Assembly (NCBI RefSeq): GCF_009935865.1
Contig: NZ_QWEL01000003.1
Location: 186,001 to 250,000, forward strand
Origin: Odoribacter sp. Z80
GTDB taxonomy: Bacteria; Bacteroidota; Bacteroidia; Bacteroidales; Marinifilaceae
DNA length: 64,000 bases
Direction of reading: 5' to 3'
The notes below the pieces were generated by a model. The model was given only the letters and a program-made list of their open reading frames with translations. It did not search any database and was not told where the DNA came from. Each line of letters opens with the position of its first letter. The stretch's first letter is position 1. The position numbers were made by a program, and so were the translations under genes. This document shows positions 53,548-62,740 of the stretch, one piece after another.

Positions 53548-54930
53548 TTATAAAGTAGTATAAACAAAAAAACGCGTCCCTCTTTGGGGTGCCGGAATAA
53601 TTACTTCCTGTCTGACAACTGTATCCATACCGGTAAATTGCAATTCCATCCGGTTTTCTTCGGCTTGCAGAGGCACCCGGGTATAGGAAACAGAATAGGG
53701 AAGTGTCTGCCAGTTCCTGGTATCGGCTTTTTCTGTGAAAGCATTAGCCAACCCCACCGCAAAACCCAGCCATTCATTTTCTTTAGAAACAGCCTGCTTC
53801 ACTCCCTGTTTTATAGCTACCCTCAACAAAGAGTTGGCAAATTCACGCACCATTCGGTCATGCAAGGTTTTAAAGGCTATCTGGTTAATATCCTCCGCCT
53901 TCTGTAATGGATAATCCTCTCTACGATAGGTCAGTAGCCCCTGAGAATACAGGGGAGGACGTTCTACATATTTTGGAAATACAGCTCTCACCACATTTAA
54001 ATTTGCCAAAGAATTGCGGTCGCTGTCACTATATCCGCTTCCCCAGAAAAAAGGGAAAGTCAAACCTAACTCTTCATTATGAAAAACAATAGCTCCGTCT
54101 CCTCTCTGAATTTTTGTAAAGGTCACTCCCCATTCAGCCTTTACAGGTCCGAAACCATTCAGCCAAAAAAATACCAGCTGACCGAAAGAAGAGGCATTCT
54201 CCGGAACATACCGCATCCCGAACTCCGTCTCATACTGACTCAATTCGGTCTGAAAACCGCAAAGATAGGCCGTTCGTAATAAATCTTTCTTCAATTGTTC
54301 AGGAGAAGATAATCCGAAATTCCGGATATAATCACTTTGATAAGTGTCATAAGCATTCCGATAAGCGATAAAGGCATTATTCCAATCACCGGCCGCATCA
54401 TAAATCAACCCCATCAACAATTGTGCAAAAGCATCCCGCTGATAACGATTTTTGTGGTCCGGATATTTATCATTCAATTGCTGCAAACGAATATTGATTT
54501 TTCTAACTTCAACCAAAGCATCCTCCATGTTATTCATTTGAAGATAATTCAATGCCTTATAGAAATTAATCATAATCACTTCAAAATCCTCCGGTTTATA
54601 CGGACGTATTTCGGGATTTGAAACCAACACGGCAGCTTCAGTAAAAATATTCTTTTGTTGGTCTTCCGTGAGACGTTCAGCCATATCAAAAAACTGATTA
54701 CTCAGTTCATACCGTCCCAGCATAAAATTGACATATCCCTGATTCAGACAATAAAGAATCCTATTTTTCTTCTGAGCCTGCTTTTTATCTTTTTGTAAAA
54801 TCTTTTCCGCTTGTCCGAACTCACCTTTCCCAACAGCTTCCTGAAAGGCCATAGTACGCTGATACCAGGTAGCACATCCCCATGCCACCTGACACATTAT
54901 AAAAAATAAGAGAAAGCGGAAATACCTCAT
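53548..54930 (-). CDS. COG3014-type lipoprotein with TPR-like repeats
   Basis: 460-residue lipoprotein. The leader ends VAWGC, so C19 would be lipidated. Residues 25-220 form helical repeats (GEFGQAEKILQKDKK, GRYELSNQFFDMAERL, MEDALVEVRKINIRLQQL). The C-terminal half is beta-rich and includes a hydrophobic helix (ANSLLRVAIKQGVKQAV). It is encoded with an LpoB homologue in many Gram-negatives, and here the genes overlap by 1 nt (TAATG), so a shared envelope role is likely. The last 30 residues end in VVRQEVIIPAPQRGTRFFVY. Confidence 0.82.
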   Translation of the reverse strand: MRYFRFLLFFIMCQVAWGCATWYQRTMAFQEAVGKGEFGQAEKILQKDKKQAQKKNRILYCLNQGYVNFMLGRYELSNQFFDMAERLTEDQQKNIFTEAAVLVSNPEIRPYKPEDFEVIMINFYKALNYLQMNNMEDALVEVRKINIRLQQLNDKYPDHKNRYQRDAFAQLLMGLIYDAAGDWNNAFIAYRNAYDTYQSDYIRNFGLSSPEQLKKDLLRTAYLCGFQTELSQYETEFGMRYVPENASSFGQLVFFWLNGFGPVKAEWGVTFTKIQRGDGAIVFHNEELGLTFPFFWGSGYSDSDRNSLANLNVVRAVFPKYVERPPLYSQGLLTYRREDYPLQKAEDINQIAFKTLHDRMVREFANSLLRVAIKQGVKQAVSKENEWLGFAVGLANAFTEKADTRNWQTLPYSVSYTRVPLQAEENRMELQFTGMDTVVRQEVIIPAPQRGTRFFVYTTL

Positions 54931-55538
54931 TAAAATGCCCGATCGCTGACCTGTTTTTTTATTTTTTTATCTCCCATCCATACCACTTCATTGGTTTCCA
55001 GATTCGTCAATTCCAGGTCAATTTGATAATAGACTACTTTTTCCTTCTTATAGCTGTCTACAATACTATTGATTGTACCTTGTAACATAAAATCCGCCCC
55101 CAGTTCCAACCCCCATTTTTTAGCCGTTTCAGGAGAAGTATACCCTTGATTCTGTTCTTCCCGTTCCGTTCTGAGCTCCTGTCGCTTCTCTCCTGCCTGT
55201 ACCAAACGAACACTGCCATTTTTAATAATTGCTTTCTCGATATCCTTAATAAAAGTCTCCGAGTTGATATGTTCATGGCTTTTGTTTGTAACAGTACCCA
55301 CTACGACCACAGGCCGCATCTGATTATGCCGACTCTCGTACACCGGCAGCCATCTGGCACCCAGTAAATCCTGAATCATCTCTTCGGAAACCAGACGGGA
55401 ATCGGTATCATTCCACCGTCCGCTCAAATCTATCACTTCATTTGTATTTACCCTGGAAACTTTACGGTCAGCACAGCTACTCAAAGCCATACCCATCCCT
55501 AAAACAATCATCACAACAAAAATCTTTTTCATCATCAT
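54930..55538 (-). CDS. lpoB: LpoB-like penicillin-binding protein activator
   Basis: 202-residue lipoprotein with lipobox ALSSC (C23). The folded part contains family segments: DLSGRWNDTDSRLVSEEMIQDLL, VVVGTVTNKSHEHINSETF, GADFMLQGTINSIVD and YYQIDLELTNLETNEVVWMG. In E. coli LpoB stimulates PBP1b from the outer membrane. No PBP gene is nearby, and Bacteroidota members may act on other partners. First of a two-gene unit with the COG3014 protein. Confidence 0.88.
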   Translation of the reverse strand: MMMKKIFVVMIVLGMGMALSSCADRKVSRVNTNEVIDLSGRWNDTDSRLVSEEMIQDLLGARWLPVYESRHNQMRPVVVVGTVTNKSHEHINSETFIKDIEKAIIKNGSVRLVQAGEKRQELRTEREEQNQGYTSPETAKKWGLELGADFMLQGTINSIVDSYKKEKVVYYQIDLELTNLETNEVVWMGDKKIKKQVSDRAF

Positions 55539-55584
55539 TTATCTTTTAATCCTGTATAATTTATCAATTCTTATGCCATTCTGT

Positions 55585-56463
55585 TTATTCGCCCTCTATT
55601 ACCGAACCAGGTAAGGTTTTCGCAGCTCTCGCCACCATGATCCCGCTCTGAGAAGAAATTCCCTGCATATATTCCTGCAAAGGCCGGGGACTGATCATTA
55701 CTTTTTTCCCCTGACTCGAAGCATGCAACAGATAAATTTCTCCGTCCTGCTCCAGGGCAAATCCCAAATGAGAGGTATCCAACCCCTTTATCGTCGTCGT
55801 TATCAAAATGATATCCCCGTTTTTTATCCGATTACAAGACTCAGAAAGCTTTTCTTTGGGAATATAATAATACGTCCTTCCGTTGATTTCAGTTTCGATT
55901 TTTTTTATTCCATCCAGCAACTTTTTATCCTTGAGAGGAGGATAACGGTCGGCATGCTCAGACATAAAACACACTTCCGGATGATAAGGTGTTCCCCCTG
56001 CAAATTGTGTAATATCCGTCAGAAAACGTGCTTTCTGCATTTCAAACAACCAATCCGAAGAATAATGAAGCCGGGAGATGTAATCTACAATCTCCCCATT
56101 CCTATACCTCAGTTTCACTATATTCTCAACAAAAGCCGTCTGCATCCGGGACTCATACTTTTCCAACAACGCAAGGGCCAGCACATTTTCCACAAAAGTC
56201 ACACAATCCAATTCACGCAAATTGATAACAGGTAAATTCTCTTTAGCCACATTTAAAGTATTTCTCTGATAAGGAGTCCCCAGAAAAAAACGTGCAATAA
56301 CAGGTATTCTCCGGTTTACGGTCAGTTCAGCAAGACGGTGCCGATTAGCATAAGACCAGAAAGCAGACAACACCTTCCGGTCCGCATGCGAAATATTAAC
56401 GGCATGGCACATGAAAGAATTCCCTAAAAAAATCAAATGCAAAATTAAAAGTATACGAACCAT
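55585..56463 (-). CDS. DUF1460 N-acetylmuramoyl-L-alanine amidase-like protein
   Basis: 292-residue exported protein, leader through CHAVNIS. The DUF1460 core with its catalytic Cys is LRELDCVTFVENVLALALL (an NlpC/P60-like fold); the catalytic His is likely in KGLDTSHLGFAL. Members cleave peptidoglycan or recycle its fragments. I chose ATG 56463 (MVRILLILHLIFL); a TTG lies 21 nt upstream. The spacing to LpoB (46 nt) suggests a joint envelope unit. Confidence 0.88.
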   Translation of the reverse strand: MVRILLILHLIFLGNSFMCHAVNISHADRKVLSAFWSYANRHRLAELTVNRRIPVIARFFLGTPYQRNTLNVAKENLPVINLRELDCVTFVENVLALALLEKYESRMQTAFVENIVKLRYRNGEIVDYISRLHYSSDWLFEMQKARFLTDITQFAGGTPYHPEVCFMSEHADRYPPLKDKKLLDGIKKIETEINGRTYYYIPKEKLSESCNRIKNGDIILITTTIKGLDTSHLGFALEQDGEIYLLHASSQGKKVMISPRPLQEYMQGISSQSGIMVARAAKTLPGSVIEGE

Positions 56464-56650
56464 ACTCCATACAGCTAAAAACAAACTTTCTTATCTACAA
56501 AGCTATAATAATCCATACAATCTGCCTCAAGAATAACTATTAATTTTAATCCGGAAACAGCTCATTTTTTATATACACTTTATCAGAAAAGATATTTTTA
56601 CCGAAATAATGTTTAAGTTTGTCTGTACAAGACCAAGAAAAATAAACAGT

Positions 56651-57481
56651 ATGAATCAACTCATTTATGTACTCTGCATGATGCTGGTCATAACTTCATG
56701 CGTACCAAAAAAGAAATTCACCTTTGCAGAAAACGGACGCCTGGCAGCTCTCAGCCGGGAGCGCAGTTTAAATAAGGAACTTCTCCAACAAAAAAAAGAC
56801 AATCAATTATTGCAAGAAAAGCTCAGCCTTCTGGAAAAGGACACCACCCGGCAGGGAAAATCCATCCGGGAATACCGGGAAGCCCTTTCTTCCAATCTCT
56901 CAGAACAAGATAAACTGACTTTGCTTTTAAAAGAAAAAATGTCTAAACTGGCTGAACGGGAAGCCACGATCAATCAACTGCAAAGTGAAATCAACGCTCA
57001 AAACGAAAAAGTGGCAACTTTACTGAATAACGTAAAAGATGCTTTGCTGGGTTTTAACAATGATGAACTGACAGTGACTCAAAAAGACGGCAAAGTATAC
57101 GTAGCTATGTCGGACAAACTATTATTCGAATCCGGAAGTGCTCACGTAAACAAGCAGGGGAAAGACGCTTTGGGCAAACTGGCCGATGTATTGAAAAAAC
57201 AAAACGATATAGACATACTCATCGAAGGACATACCGACAACAAACCCATCAAAACCGTCCAATTCAAAGACAACTGGGACCTGAGTGTGGTTCGTGCAAC
57301 CTCTGTTGTCCGTATCCTTACGAAAGACTACGGAGTAAACCCCTTGCAAATTGTTCCTTCCGGACGTGGAGAATATATGCCCGTAGACACCAACGACTCT
57401 ACCGAAGGACGTGCCCGTAACCGGCGCACCGAAATTATTATGGCTCCTCGCTTAGATAAACTGATGGATATACTAAACTAA
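56651..57481 (+). CDS. OmpA-family peptidoglycan-binding lipoprotein
   Basis: 276-residue protein. Lipobox ITSC (C17), then a coiled coil (about 40-130; LSRERSLNKELLQQKKDNQLLQEK, ERE...INQLQSEINAQNEK), then an OmpA C-terminal domain with IDILIEGHTDNKPI, DLSVVRATSVVRIL and GRARNRRTEIIM, whose Asp and Arg bind diaminopimelate. It would tether the envelope to the wall. ATG 56651 gives the correct lipoprotein leader. A bidirectional terminator separates it from pheS. Confidence 0.92.
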   Translation: MNQLIYVLCMMLVITSCVPKKKFTFAENGRLAALSRERSLNKELLQQKKDNQLLQEKLSLLEKDTTRQGKSIREYREALSSNLSEQDKLTLLLKEKMSKLAEREATINQLQSEINAQNEKVATLLNNVKDALLGFNNDELTVTQKDGKVYVAMSDKLLFESGSAHVNKQGKDALGKLADVLKKQNDIDILIEGHTDNKPIKTVQFKDNWDLSVVRATSVVRILTKDYGVNPLQIVPSGRGEYMPVDTNDSTEGRARNRRTEIIMAPRLDKLMDILN

Positions 57482-57482
57482 A

Positions 57483-57521
57483 AAACCTGTCTGAAATTGT
57501 TTTACGCTTTCAGACAGGTTT
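57483..57521. terminator. bidirectional terminator between OmpA-like gene and pheS
   Basis: 14-bp perfect stem, AAACCTGTCTGAAA and TTTCAGACAGGTTT, 11-nt loop, with A/T runs on both sides and convergent stops either side. Confidence 0.92.
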
Positions 57522-57539
57522 ATTTGGTCACAATCACTT

Positions 57540-58559
57540 TTAAAAAGCAGCAGTAAACTGCTCTAAAAAGCGAATATCATTTTCAAAAAACAAACGCAGG
57601 TCCTTAATTCCGTATTTTAGCATTGTAATCCGTTCGATTCCCATTCCCAAGGCAAAACCGGTATACTTTTCCCGGTCAATACCATTCAATTCCAAAACAT
57701 TGGGATCGACCATACCACAACCTAAAATCTCCAGCCAGCCGGTTCCCTTACAAACATTACACCCTTTGCCATGACACAGGGAACAGGATACGTCCATTTC
57801 GGCAGAAGGCTCTGTAAACGGGAAGTAAGAAGGGCGAAGACGTATTTGCGTATCTGGTCCAAACAATTCCTTCGCAAAATAAGTCAACGTTTGTTTCAAA
57901 TCAGCAAAAGAAACATTCTCGTCTATATACAACGCTTCTATCTGATGGAAGATACAATGTGCACGGGCCGAAATCGCTTCATTACGGAACACCCGCCCCG
58001 GAGTAACTAAACGAATGGGCAGATCGTGAGTCTCCATATCGCGAACTTGTACCGAAGAAGTGTGAGTATGCAAAACAATATCCGGATTTTTTTCCAGGAA
58101 AAAGGTATCTTGCATATCCCGGGCCGGATGTTCCTCCGGGAAATTCAACGCGGAAAAATTATGCCAGTCATCTTCTATCTCAGGCCCTTCTGAAATGGTA
58201 AAACCCAACTTATTGAATATGGCCAGAATTTCATTCTTCACCACAGACAACGGATGACGACTGCCAATTTGTAAAAGATCTCCCGGTAAAGTCAGGTCAA
58301 GACCAGTCTTTCCGCTATCCATAGCACAAAGAGTATCTTTTAATGCATTGACTTTAGCCAAAGCAGCAGTTTTCAAATCATTCAAAGCCTTACCAATCTC
58401 CTTTTTCTGGTCAACAGATACCGTCTTAAATTCATCGAACAAGAGAGCTATAGTACCCTTTTTACTCAAATGTTTAATCCTGAATTGCTCTACTTCTTCC
58501 GGAGTGACTGCTGTAAAGCTTTCAATTTCAGCTATCAACTGATTAATCTTACCTAACAT
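57540..58559 (-). CDS. pheS: phenylalanine-tRNA ligase alpha subunit
   Basis: Class II aminoacyl-tRNA synthetase subunit, 339 residues. N-terminal coiled coil, then the catalytic core: motif 2 region HCIFHQIEALYIDENVSF, FTEPSAEMDVSC, the Cys pairs CSLCHGKGCNVC, LEILGCGMVDP and motif 3 GFALGMGIERITMLKYGI. I chose ATG 58559 (MLGKINQL) over the TTG at 58565. The pheT gene is not adjacent, as is common in Bacteroidota. Confidence 0.97.
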   Translation of the reverse strand: MLGKINQLIAEIESFTAVTPEEVEQFRIKHLSKKGTIALLFDEFKTVSVDQKKEIGKALNDLKTAALAKVNALKDTLCAMDSGKTGLDLTLPGDLLQIGSRHPLSVVKNEILAIFNKLGFTISEGPEIEDDWHNFSALNFPEEHPARDMQDTFFLEKNPDIVLHTHTSSVQVRDMETHDLPIRLVTPGRVFRNEAISARAHCIFHQIEALYIDENVSFADLKQTLTYFAKELFGPDTQIRLRPSYFPFTEPSAEMDVSCSLCHGKGCNVCKGTGWLEILGCGMVDPNVLELNGIDREKYTGFALGMGIERITMLKYGIKDLRLFFENDIRFLEQFTAAF

Positions 58560-58586
58560 TGCCAATATATTTGATTATCAAGGCTA

Positions 58587-58594
58587 CAAAACTA
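58587..58594 (-). promoter_or_regulatory. -7 element of pheS
   Basis: Minus-strand TAGTTTTG matches TAnnTTTG exactly, 27 nt before the pheS ATG. No good -33 TTTG. Confidence 0.45.
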
Positions 58595-58659
58595 ATTTAA
58601 TTAATTGAAAATTAAAAGCACCGATTCTGCGAAAACAAAAGAATTTTCGGAAAAGGTTT

Positions 58660-59040
58660 TCAACGCAATATCCGTTTTACCAAAGGATAACACAGGCATC
58701 CGGCCGCTCCACCCAACACATCCGCTACAAAATCCAGAATATCTCCACTCCGCTCGAAAAAGAAATGTTGTAATACCTCCAGTAATCCTCCATAAACCGC
58801 AGCTACACCTATTGCAATTCCATATATCATGCCTAAACCCAGAGAAGTTCTGCGTTCCAAAGGACAAATCAACAACAGCGAAAAAATAAAAAACATTCCG
58901 AAATGTACCACTTTATCCAAATGAGGAATATTCAAACGAGGGTCCGGAATATCTTCTCCCGGCAAAGCACATAAAACGAATATAATCAAAAACCATATTA
59001 CATTAGCCCATACAAAAATTCTGACACTCCCTTTCTCCAT
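58660..59040 (-). CDS. VanZ-family membrane protein
   Basis: 126 residues, four hydrophobic segments (9-25, 46-61, 68-88, 105-120). The VanZ pattern is visible: LCALPGEDIP, HLDKVVHFGMFFIFSLLL, YGGLLEVLQHFFFERSGDILDFVADVLGGAAG. Function not established; some members alter glycopeptide susceptibility or anchor polysaccharide steps. It starts 6 nt before the cyclophilin stop on the same strand. Confidence 0.9.
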   Translation of the reverse strand: MEKGSVRIFVWANVIWFLIIFVLCALPGEDIPDPRLNIPHLDKVVHFGMFFIFSLLLICPLERRTSLGLGMIYGIAIGVAAVYGGLLEVLQHFFFERSGDILDFVADVLGGAAGCLCYPLVKRILR

Positions 59041-59046
59041 CTTGCT

Positions 59047-59880
59047 TTAATTATTAAGAATTCTCACCTTTATTTTCACATCCGTCAAAGGCCGGTCATT
59101 TGAATCTGTAGGAAGAGAGGCTATTTTGTCTATTACCTCAAGCCCTTCAACCACTTCTCCGAAAACCGTATATTCTTTATCCAAATGATGTACTCCTCCT
59201 TCCTGTATGTAAGCCTGCTTTTTTTCTTCGGGCATATAAAGCTTATCGGGATGGAAATCCCACTCGAAAGCAATTTCTTGTTTGATTTTTTCCGCAATTT
59301 CTCGAAATTCTTTCACCTTTTTCTGCTTCCGTAAAGTATCTAAGATTGCTTTTTTCTCCGGAGTGTAATATTTCTTTTGAATAGCTCTCAAAATAGGTAC
59401 ATTCACCTGTTTCTCCAATATTTCCAATTCTTTAGGTTCATATTTACGTCCCTGTACAATATAAAACTGGGAAATATCCGATTCCTTGAAAAAATTCACC
59501 CGGTCCGGCTGACGCGGCGCAGCCAAAGCCCCCTTTTTATGATAATGTACCGGCTTGATTTCAGCATCTATCACCATGGGACGTCCATAACCGATAGCCT
59601 GGCCCTTTATGGCATTCTTACTGTCAGACGAGCCGCCTTGAATAACAAAATCTTTAATCACCCGGTAAAATAAAGTACCGTTGTAATGTCCCATCTTTGC
59701 CAAACGTACAAAATTGTCCCGGTGATTAGGCGTATCATTGTACAATCTAACCACCATCTGGCCGAGATTTGTCTCAATCACTGCCTTCACTTCTTTTTCC
59801 TGGGAAAAAACAGAAAAAGTGAATCCCCATAATACAATCCATAAAATAAATAATTTCTTTCTCATCATATCTTTGTTCAT
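59047..59880 (-). CDS. secreted cyclophilin-type peptidyl-prolyl isomerase
   Basis: 277 residues with a signal peptide ending near VFSQ. Cyclophilin core: VIETNLGQMVVRLYNDTPNHRDNFVRLA, GTLFYRVIKDFVIQGGSSDS, GALAAPRQ (in place of the usual active-site MARTS/ANSNPN segment), SQFYIVQGR and YTVFGEVVEGLEVIDKIA. A charged helical insert of about 95 residues (about 145-240; IRAIQKKYYTPEKKAILDTLRKQKKVKEF) lies between the last two core parts, as in other Bacteroidota members. Isomerase activity is probable but not certain. Confidence 0.88.
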   Translation of the reverse strand: MNKDMMRKKLFILWIVLWGFTFSVFSQEKEVKAVIETNLGQMVVRLYNDTPNHRDNFVRLAKMGHYNGTLFYRVIKDFVIQGGSSDSKNAIKGQAIGYGRPMVIDAEIKPVHYHKKGALAAPRQPDRVNFFKESDISQFYIVQGRKYEPKELEILEKQVNVPILRAIQKKYYTPEKKAILDTLRKQKKVKEFREIAEKIKQEIAFEWDFHPDKLYMPEEKKQAYIQEGGVHHLDKEYTVFGEVVEGLEVIDKIASLPTDSNDRPLTDVKIKVRILNN

Positions 59881-59890
59881 TTAACGGACC

Positions 59891-61093
59891 TTATGAAGTT
59901 AATTTATTAACCAGATACCTCACAGGAAAATAAGAAGCGCAATAACCAATTAAAAGGACAGTTACCAGAATACCCAGAATATCCCAGAAAACCAGTTTCA
60001 CTGGGTAAGCACTGATAATATAATTTCCACTTCCCAACGTAACCAGACCAAATTTTTCCTGCAACAAACAAATTCCGACTCCCAACAAAAGCCCCAAAAA
60101 AGCTCCGGTAAGAGTGATAAGACTTCCTTCAGTTTTAAAAACCGATATGATATTTTGATTAGTCATGCCCATTGCTTTATAAATACTCAAGTCTTCTTTC
60201 TTATCCAAAATAAGCATCGAAATTGACCCGACAATATTAAAAGAAGCAATAATCAGAATAAAAAGCAATACCATAAAAACAGCTAATTTTTCCGATTTCA
60301 TCATAGCATAAAATGCCCGATTCAATTCAAATTTATCACTGACCCGGTAATGCTCCGAAAGATTCTGCCGTAATTGTTGCTTCACCTGCGGTATGCATGA
60401 AGGATTTTGCAATTTAATCTCTATTTTGGATAACTTATTCTCCAGATTAAAAAGACGTTGCGCAAATTTTAAATCAGTCAAAACATATTGGTCGTCAATA
60501 TCCTGTTGAGAACTAAAAAAACCGGAAGGATAAAGATACCCTGTATTTAAAGCCGAAACATTGTTACCGGCATTTTTGTCCGGATAATAAAGGACCAGAG
60601 GAGTCAGAAAATGAAGTCCGATTCCCAATTTTGCCGCAACACCATAACCTACCACAGCCTTGTAACCATCACTGGTTTGCAATTGGAATTCCCCCTGTAC
60701 AATATTGTTCTCCAAATGTGTATGTTCGGCATAAGTTTCTTCTACCCCTTTGACCGTGACAGGGTCCAGTTTATCCCCATATTTCACCAAAGCTTTTTCC
60801 TCTACCACATTATTAAAATAAGCCATGGAAGTCACATCACCAAGAAGCCGGTAAACAGTGCTGTCAAACTGAATGAACTTTCCCGAAGAAGGCGAAAGCA
60901 CTAAATCAGGAGTAAAGCTGTCGGTATTTTTCTGCAATAAGACATCCATACCGTTAAACACGGACAGAATAACAATCAATGCCATGGTTCCAATGGTTAC
61001 TCCCACCACACTGATAATTGAGATAATATTTATAGCATTCTGTTTTTTCCTGGAAAACAGATAGCGTCCTGCAATAAAAAAAGACAGCTGCAT
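59891..61093 (-). CDS. LolC/LolE-family ABC permease
   Basis: 400-residue permease with one N-terminal helix (about 25-48), a large periplasmic domain and three C-terminal helices (about 275-300, 325-350, 372-392). The N-terminus FIAGRYLFSRKKQNAINIISIISVVGVTIGTMALIVILSVFNGM is typical of the lipoprotein-releasing family. LKDKKEDLSIYKAMGMTNQNIISVF is the coupling region. No ATPase gene is beside it. It most likely takes part in lipoprotein transfer to the outer membrane. Confidence 0.9.
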   Translation of the reverse strand: MQLSFFIAGRYLFSRKKQNAINIISIISVVGVTIGTMALIVILSVFNGMDVLLQKNTDSFTPDLVLSPSSGKFIQFDSTVYRLLGDVTSMAYFNNVVEEKALVKYGDKLDPVTVKGVEETYAEHTHLENNIVQGEFQLQTSDGYKAVVGYGVAAKLGIGLHFLTPLVLYYPDKNAGNNVSALNTGYLYPSGFFSSQQDIDDQYVLTDLKFAQRLFNLENKLSKIEIKLQNPSCIPQVKQQLRQNLSEHYRVSDKFELNRAFYAMMKSEKLAVFMVLLFILIIASFNIVGSISMLILDKKEDLSIYKAMGMTNQNIISVFKTEGSLITLTGAFLGLLLGVGICLLQEKFGLVTLGSGNYIISAYPVKLVFWDILGILVTVLLIGYCASYFPVRYLVNKLTS

Positions 61094-61105
61094 AAAACAG
61101 ACTGA

Positions 61106-61441
61106 TTACTTTAATAAATCGTTGATTTTATCTATATAATCCAAACTATCATCTACAAAGAAACGCAATTCCGGAACAATCCGCATCTGTTTACCTACCT
61201 TCTTGCCCAGGATAAACCGAATGGTTTTATTGTGTTCTTCTAAACTTTTCATGACTGCTTCCACCTGCTCAGAAGGAAAAATGCTAACATAAATCTTAGC
61301 ATAAGAAAGATCAGGACTAACCCGAACAGTGGTAACCGAAAGCATGGCACCCTGAATAAATTCTTTGCATTCCTGTTGAAACATTCCACTTAAATCTCTC
61401 TGAATCAATCTTGCAACTTTATTTTGTCTGATAGAATCCAT
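61106..61441 (-). CDS. rbfA: ribosome-binding factor A
   Basis: 111-residue KH-like protein for 30S maturation. Family segments: RQNKVARLIQRDLSGMFQQE, SVTTVRVSPDLSYAKIYVSIF and IRFILGKKVGKQMRIVPELRFFVDDSLDY. It begins the minus-strand unit rbfA, LolE-type permease, cyclophilin, VanZ, with gaps of at most 12 nt. Confidence 0.96.
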   Translation of the reverse strand: MDSIRQNKVARLIQRDLSGMFQQECKEFIQGAMLSVTTVRVSPDLSYAKIYVSIFPSEQVEAVMKSLEEHNKTIRFILGKKVGKQMRIVPELRFFVDDSLDYIDKINDLLK

Positions 61442-61504
61442 AAGTTTTCAATAGTTAATATAAAAAATTTCAACAAATATAGTGCTTTTTATTGAGACTT
61501 TTAT

Positions 61505-61512
61505 TACATTTG
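61505..61512 (+). promoter_or_regulatory. -7 element of tRNA-Pro
   Basis: TACATTTG matches TAnnTTTG exactly, ending 10 nt before the tRNA 5' end, a short distance suited to a stable RNA gene. Confidence 0.55.
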
Positions 61513-61522
61513 CCACCGCAAA

Positions 61523-61595
61523 CGAGATGTAGCGCAGTTGGTAGCGCGCCACGTTCGGGACGTGGAGGCCGCTGGTTCAAGTCCAGTCATCTCGA
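61523..61595 (+). tRNA. tRNA-Pro (CGG)
   Basis: 73 nt without an encoded CCA. Acceptor arms CGAGATG/CATCTCG pair fully; the C1-G72 pair is typical of tRNA-Pro. The D-arm is GCGCAGTTGGTAGCGC, the anticodon stem CCACG/CGTGG with loop TTCGGGA (anticodon CGG), and the T-arm CTGGTTCAAGTCCAG. It has its own promoter element and terminator. Confidence 0.97.
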
Positions 61596-61603
61596 CAGAA
61601 AAT

Positions 61604-61640
61604 AAAGGTAATTGACTATAACATGTCAATTACCTTTTTT
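61604..61640 (+). terminator. rho-independent terminator of tRNA-Pro
   Basis: AAAGGTAATTGAC and GTCAATTACCTTT, 13-bp stem with an 8-nt loop and six T at the end. The rest of the gap to 61820 holds a -7 match TACTTTTG at 61741-61748, probably for the next gene. Confidence 0.92.
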
Positions 61641-61819
61641 CTTTTCAAGATACGGGACAGAAACGAAAAGCAGACTGTCTTACAGAAGTGAAGCTTTCCT
61701 AAATAAACTAAATTCCGCAGAAAATCTGCTTTTTATCCATTACTTTTGTTCTACGGAAAAGGCTGAATCACAACAAATCAGGAGTTTTTTACGTATGCCA
61801 GACAAAATCTTAAAGGCTT

Positions 61820-62734
61820 ATGAAAAAAAAACTGATCTGGATATTGATTCTGCCGGCAATTGGATGGTTAACAACGAGTATTAAATTGGAAAAGTCCTTA
61901 CTATACGATAAACATACATTAAAAGACAACTATAAATATGGTAAAATCGAACGAGAATTTCAGTGGGATAAGATTACCGACAAAATAGATTCCCTGTCAG
62001 TGTTTAAAAAGAAAGCGAAAGAATTCGGTGCTTTAAACAACTATCATAACCGAAACGGCCAGGCTCCAATGGCCGATTCGGCAGTCCGGGAGAAGCATTA
62101 CCGGGAGATTCAGGATAAATACGGAGTTCGCCAGAATCAATCCGTTCCTTTATACCATCCGACTAATCTGACAATCCCGGCACGATACGGGCGAGACGGA
62201 AGTTTGGTTGCTATTGACCGGGATTCTGCCGGTTATTTATGGATACGTATGGCTAAATTAGAAGGGAAATGGATTGTTCCGGCAAAATATGTAGAACGAC
62301 TGGAAAAGACAGATTTTCAGAAATTAATTTTTATAGACCGGACTAACCAAAACATAGTCACTCTGGAAAAAGGTACTACCGCATGGTTAATTCGCAGCAT
62401 GAATCCGGTAACTACCGGCATGAAGCGACCTCCATATCATTGGGAAACTCCGACAGGAATTTATGTCGTACGGGGAAAATTGGAGAAGATGTATTATTTG
62501 AATGACGGTAACCATGAAATTGCTGGCTATGCTCCCTGGGCTACCCGCTTTTCAGGAGGTGCTTATTTACATGGTGTTCCGGTTGCCTACCCTAACCGGA
62601 AAGTGTATGAATGGAGCGGGTCATTGGGAACCACACCCCGTTCCCATATGTGCGTAAGAAACGCTACTTCACATGCAAAGTTTATTTTTGATTGGGCTCC
62701 AGTAGGAAAAACCCTTGTTATTGTATATGATTAA
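61820..62734 (+). CDS. L,D-transpeptidase (YkuD domain)
   Basis: 304-residue exported enzyme; the N-terminal hydrophobic segment (5-20) is a signal or anchor. The catalytic domain is C-terminal: YHWETPTGIYVVRGKLEK, YLHGVPVAYP and the active site SHMCVRN, with Cys278 as nucleophile. The usual Gly of SHGC is Met here. Such enzymes form 3-3 peptidoglycan crosslinks or attach proteins to the wall. A second, different L,D-transpeptidase starts 6 nt after its stop. Confidence 0.9.
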   Translation: MKKKLIWILILPAIGWLTTSIKLEKSLLYDKHTLKDNYKYGKIEREFQWDKITDKIDSLSVFKKKAKEFGALNNYHNRNGQAPMADSAVREKHYREIQDKYGVRQNQSVPLYHPTNLTIPARYGRDGSLVAIDRDSAGYLWIRMAKLEGKWIVPAKYVERLEKTDFQKLIFIDRTNQNIVTLEKGTTAWLIRSMNPVTTGMKRPPYHWETPTGIYVVRGKLEKMYYLNDGNHEIAGYAPWATRFSGGAYLHGVPVAYPNRKVYEWSGSLGTTPRSHMCVRNATSHAKFIFDWAPVGKTLVIVYD

Positions 62735-62740
62735 ACAAAA

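Noticed and set aside
61612-61884. 90-residue open frame after tRNA-Pro
   Set aside because: It starts inside the tRNA terminator and runs into the L,D-transpeptidase gene in another frame; composition is not protein-like.
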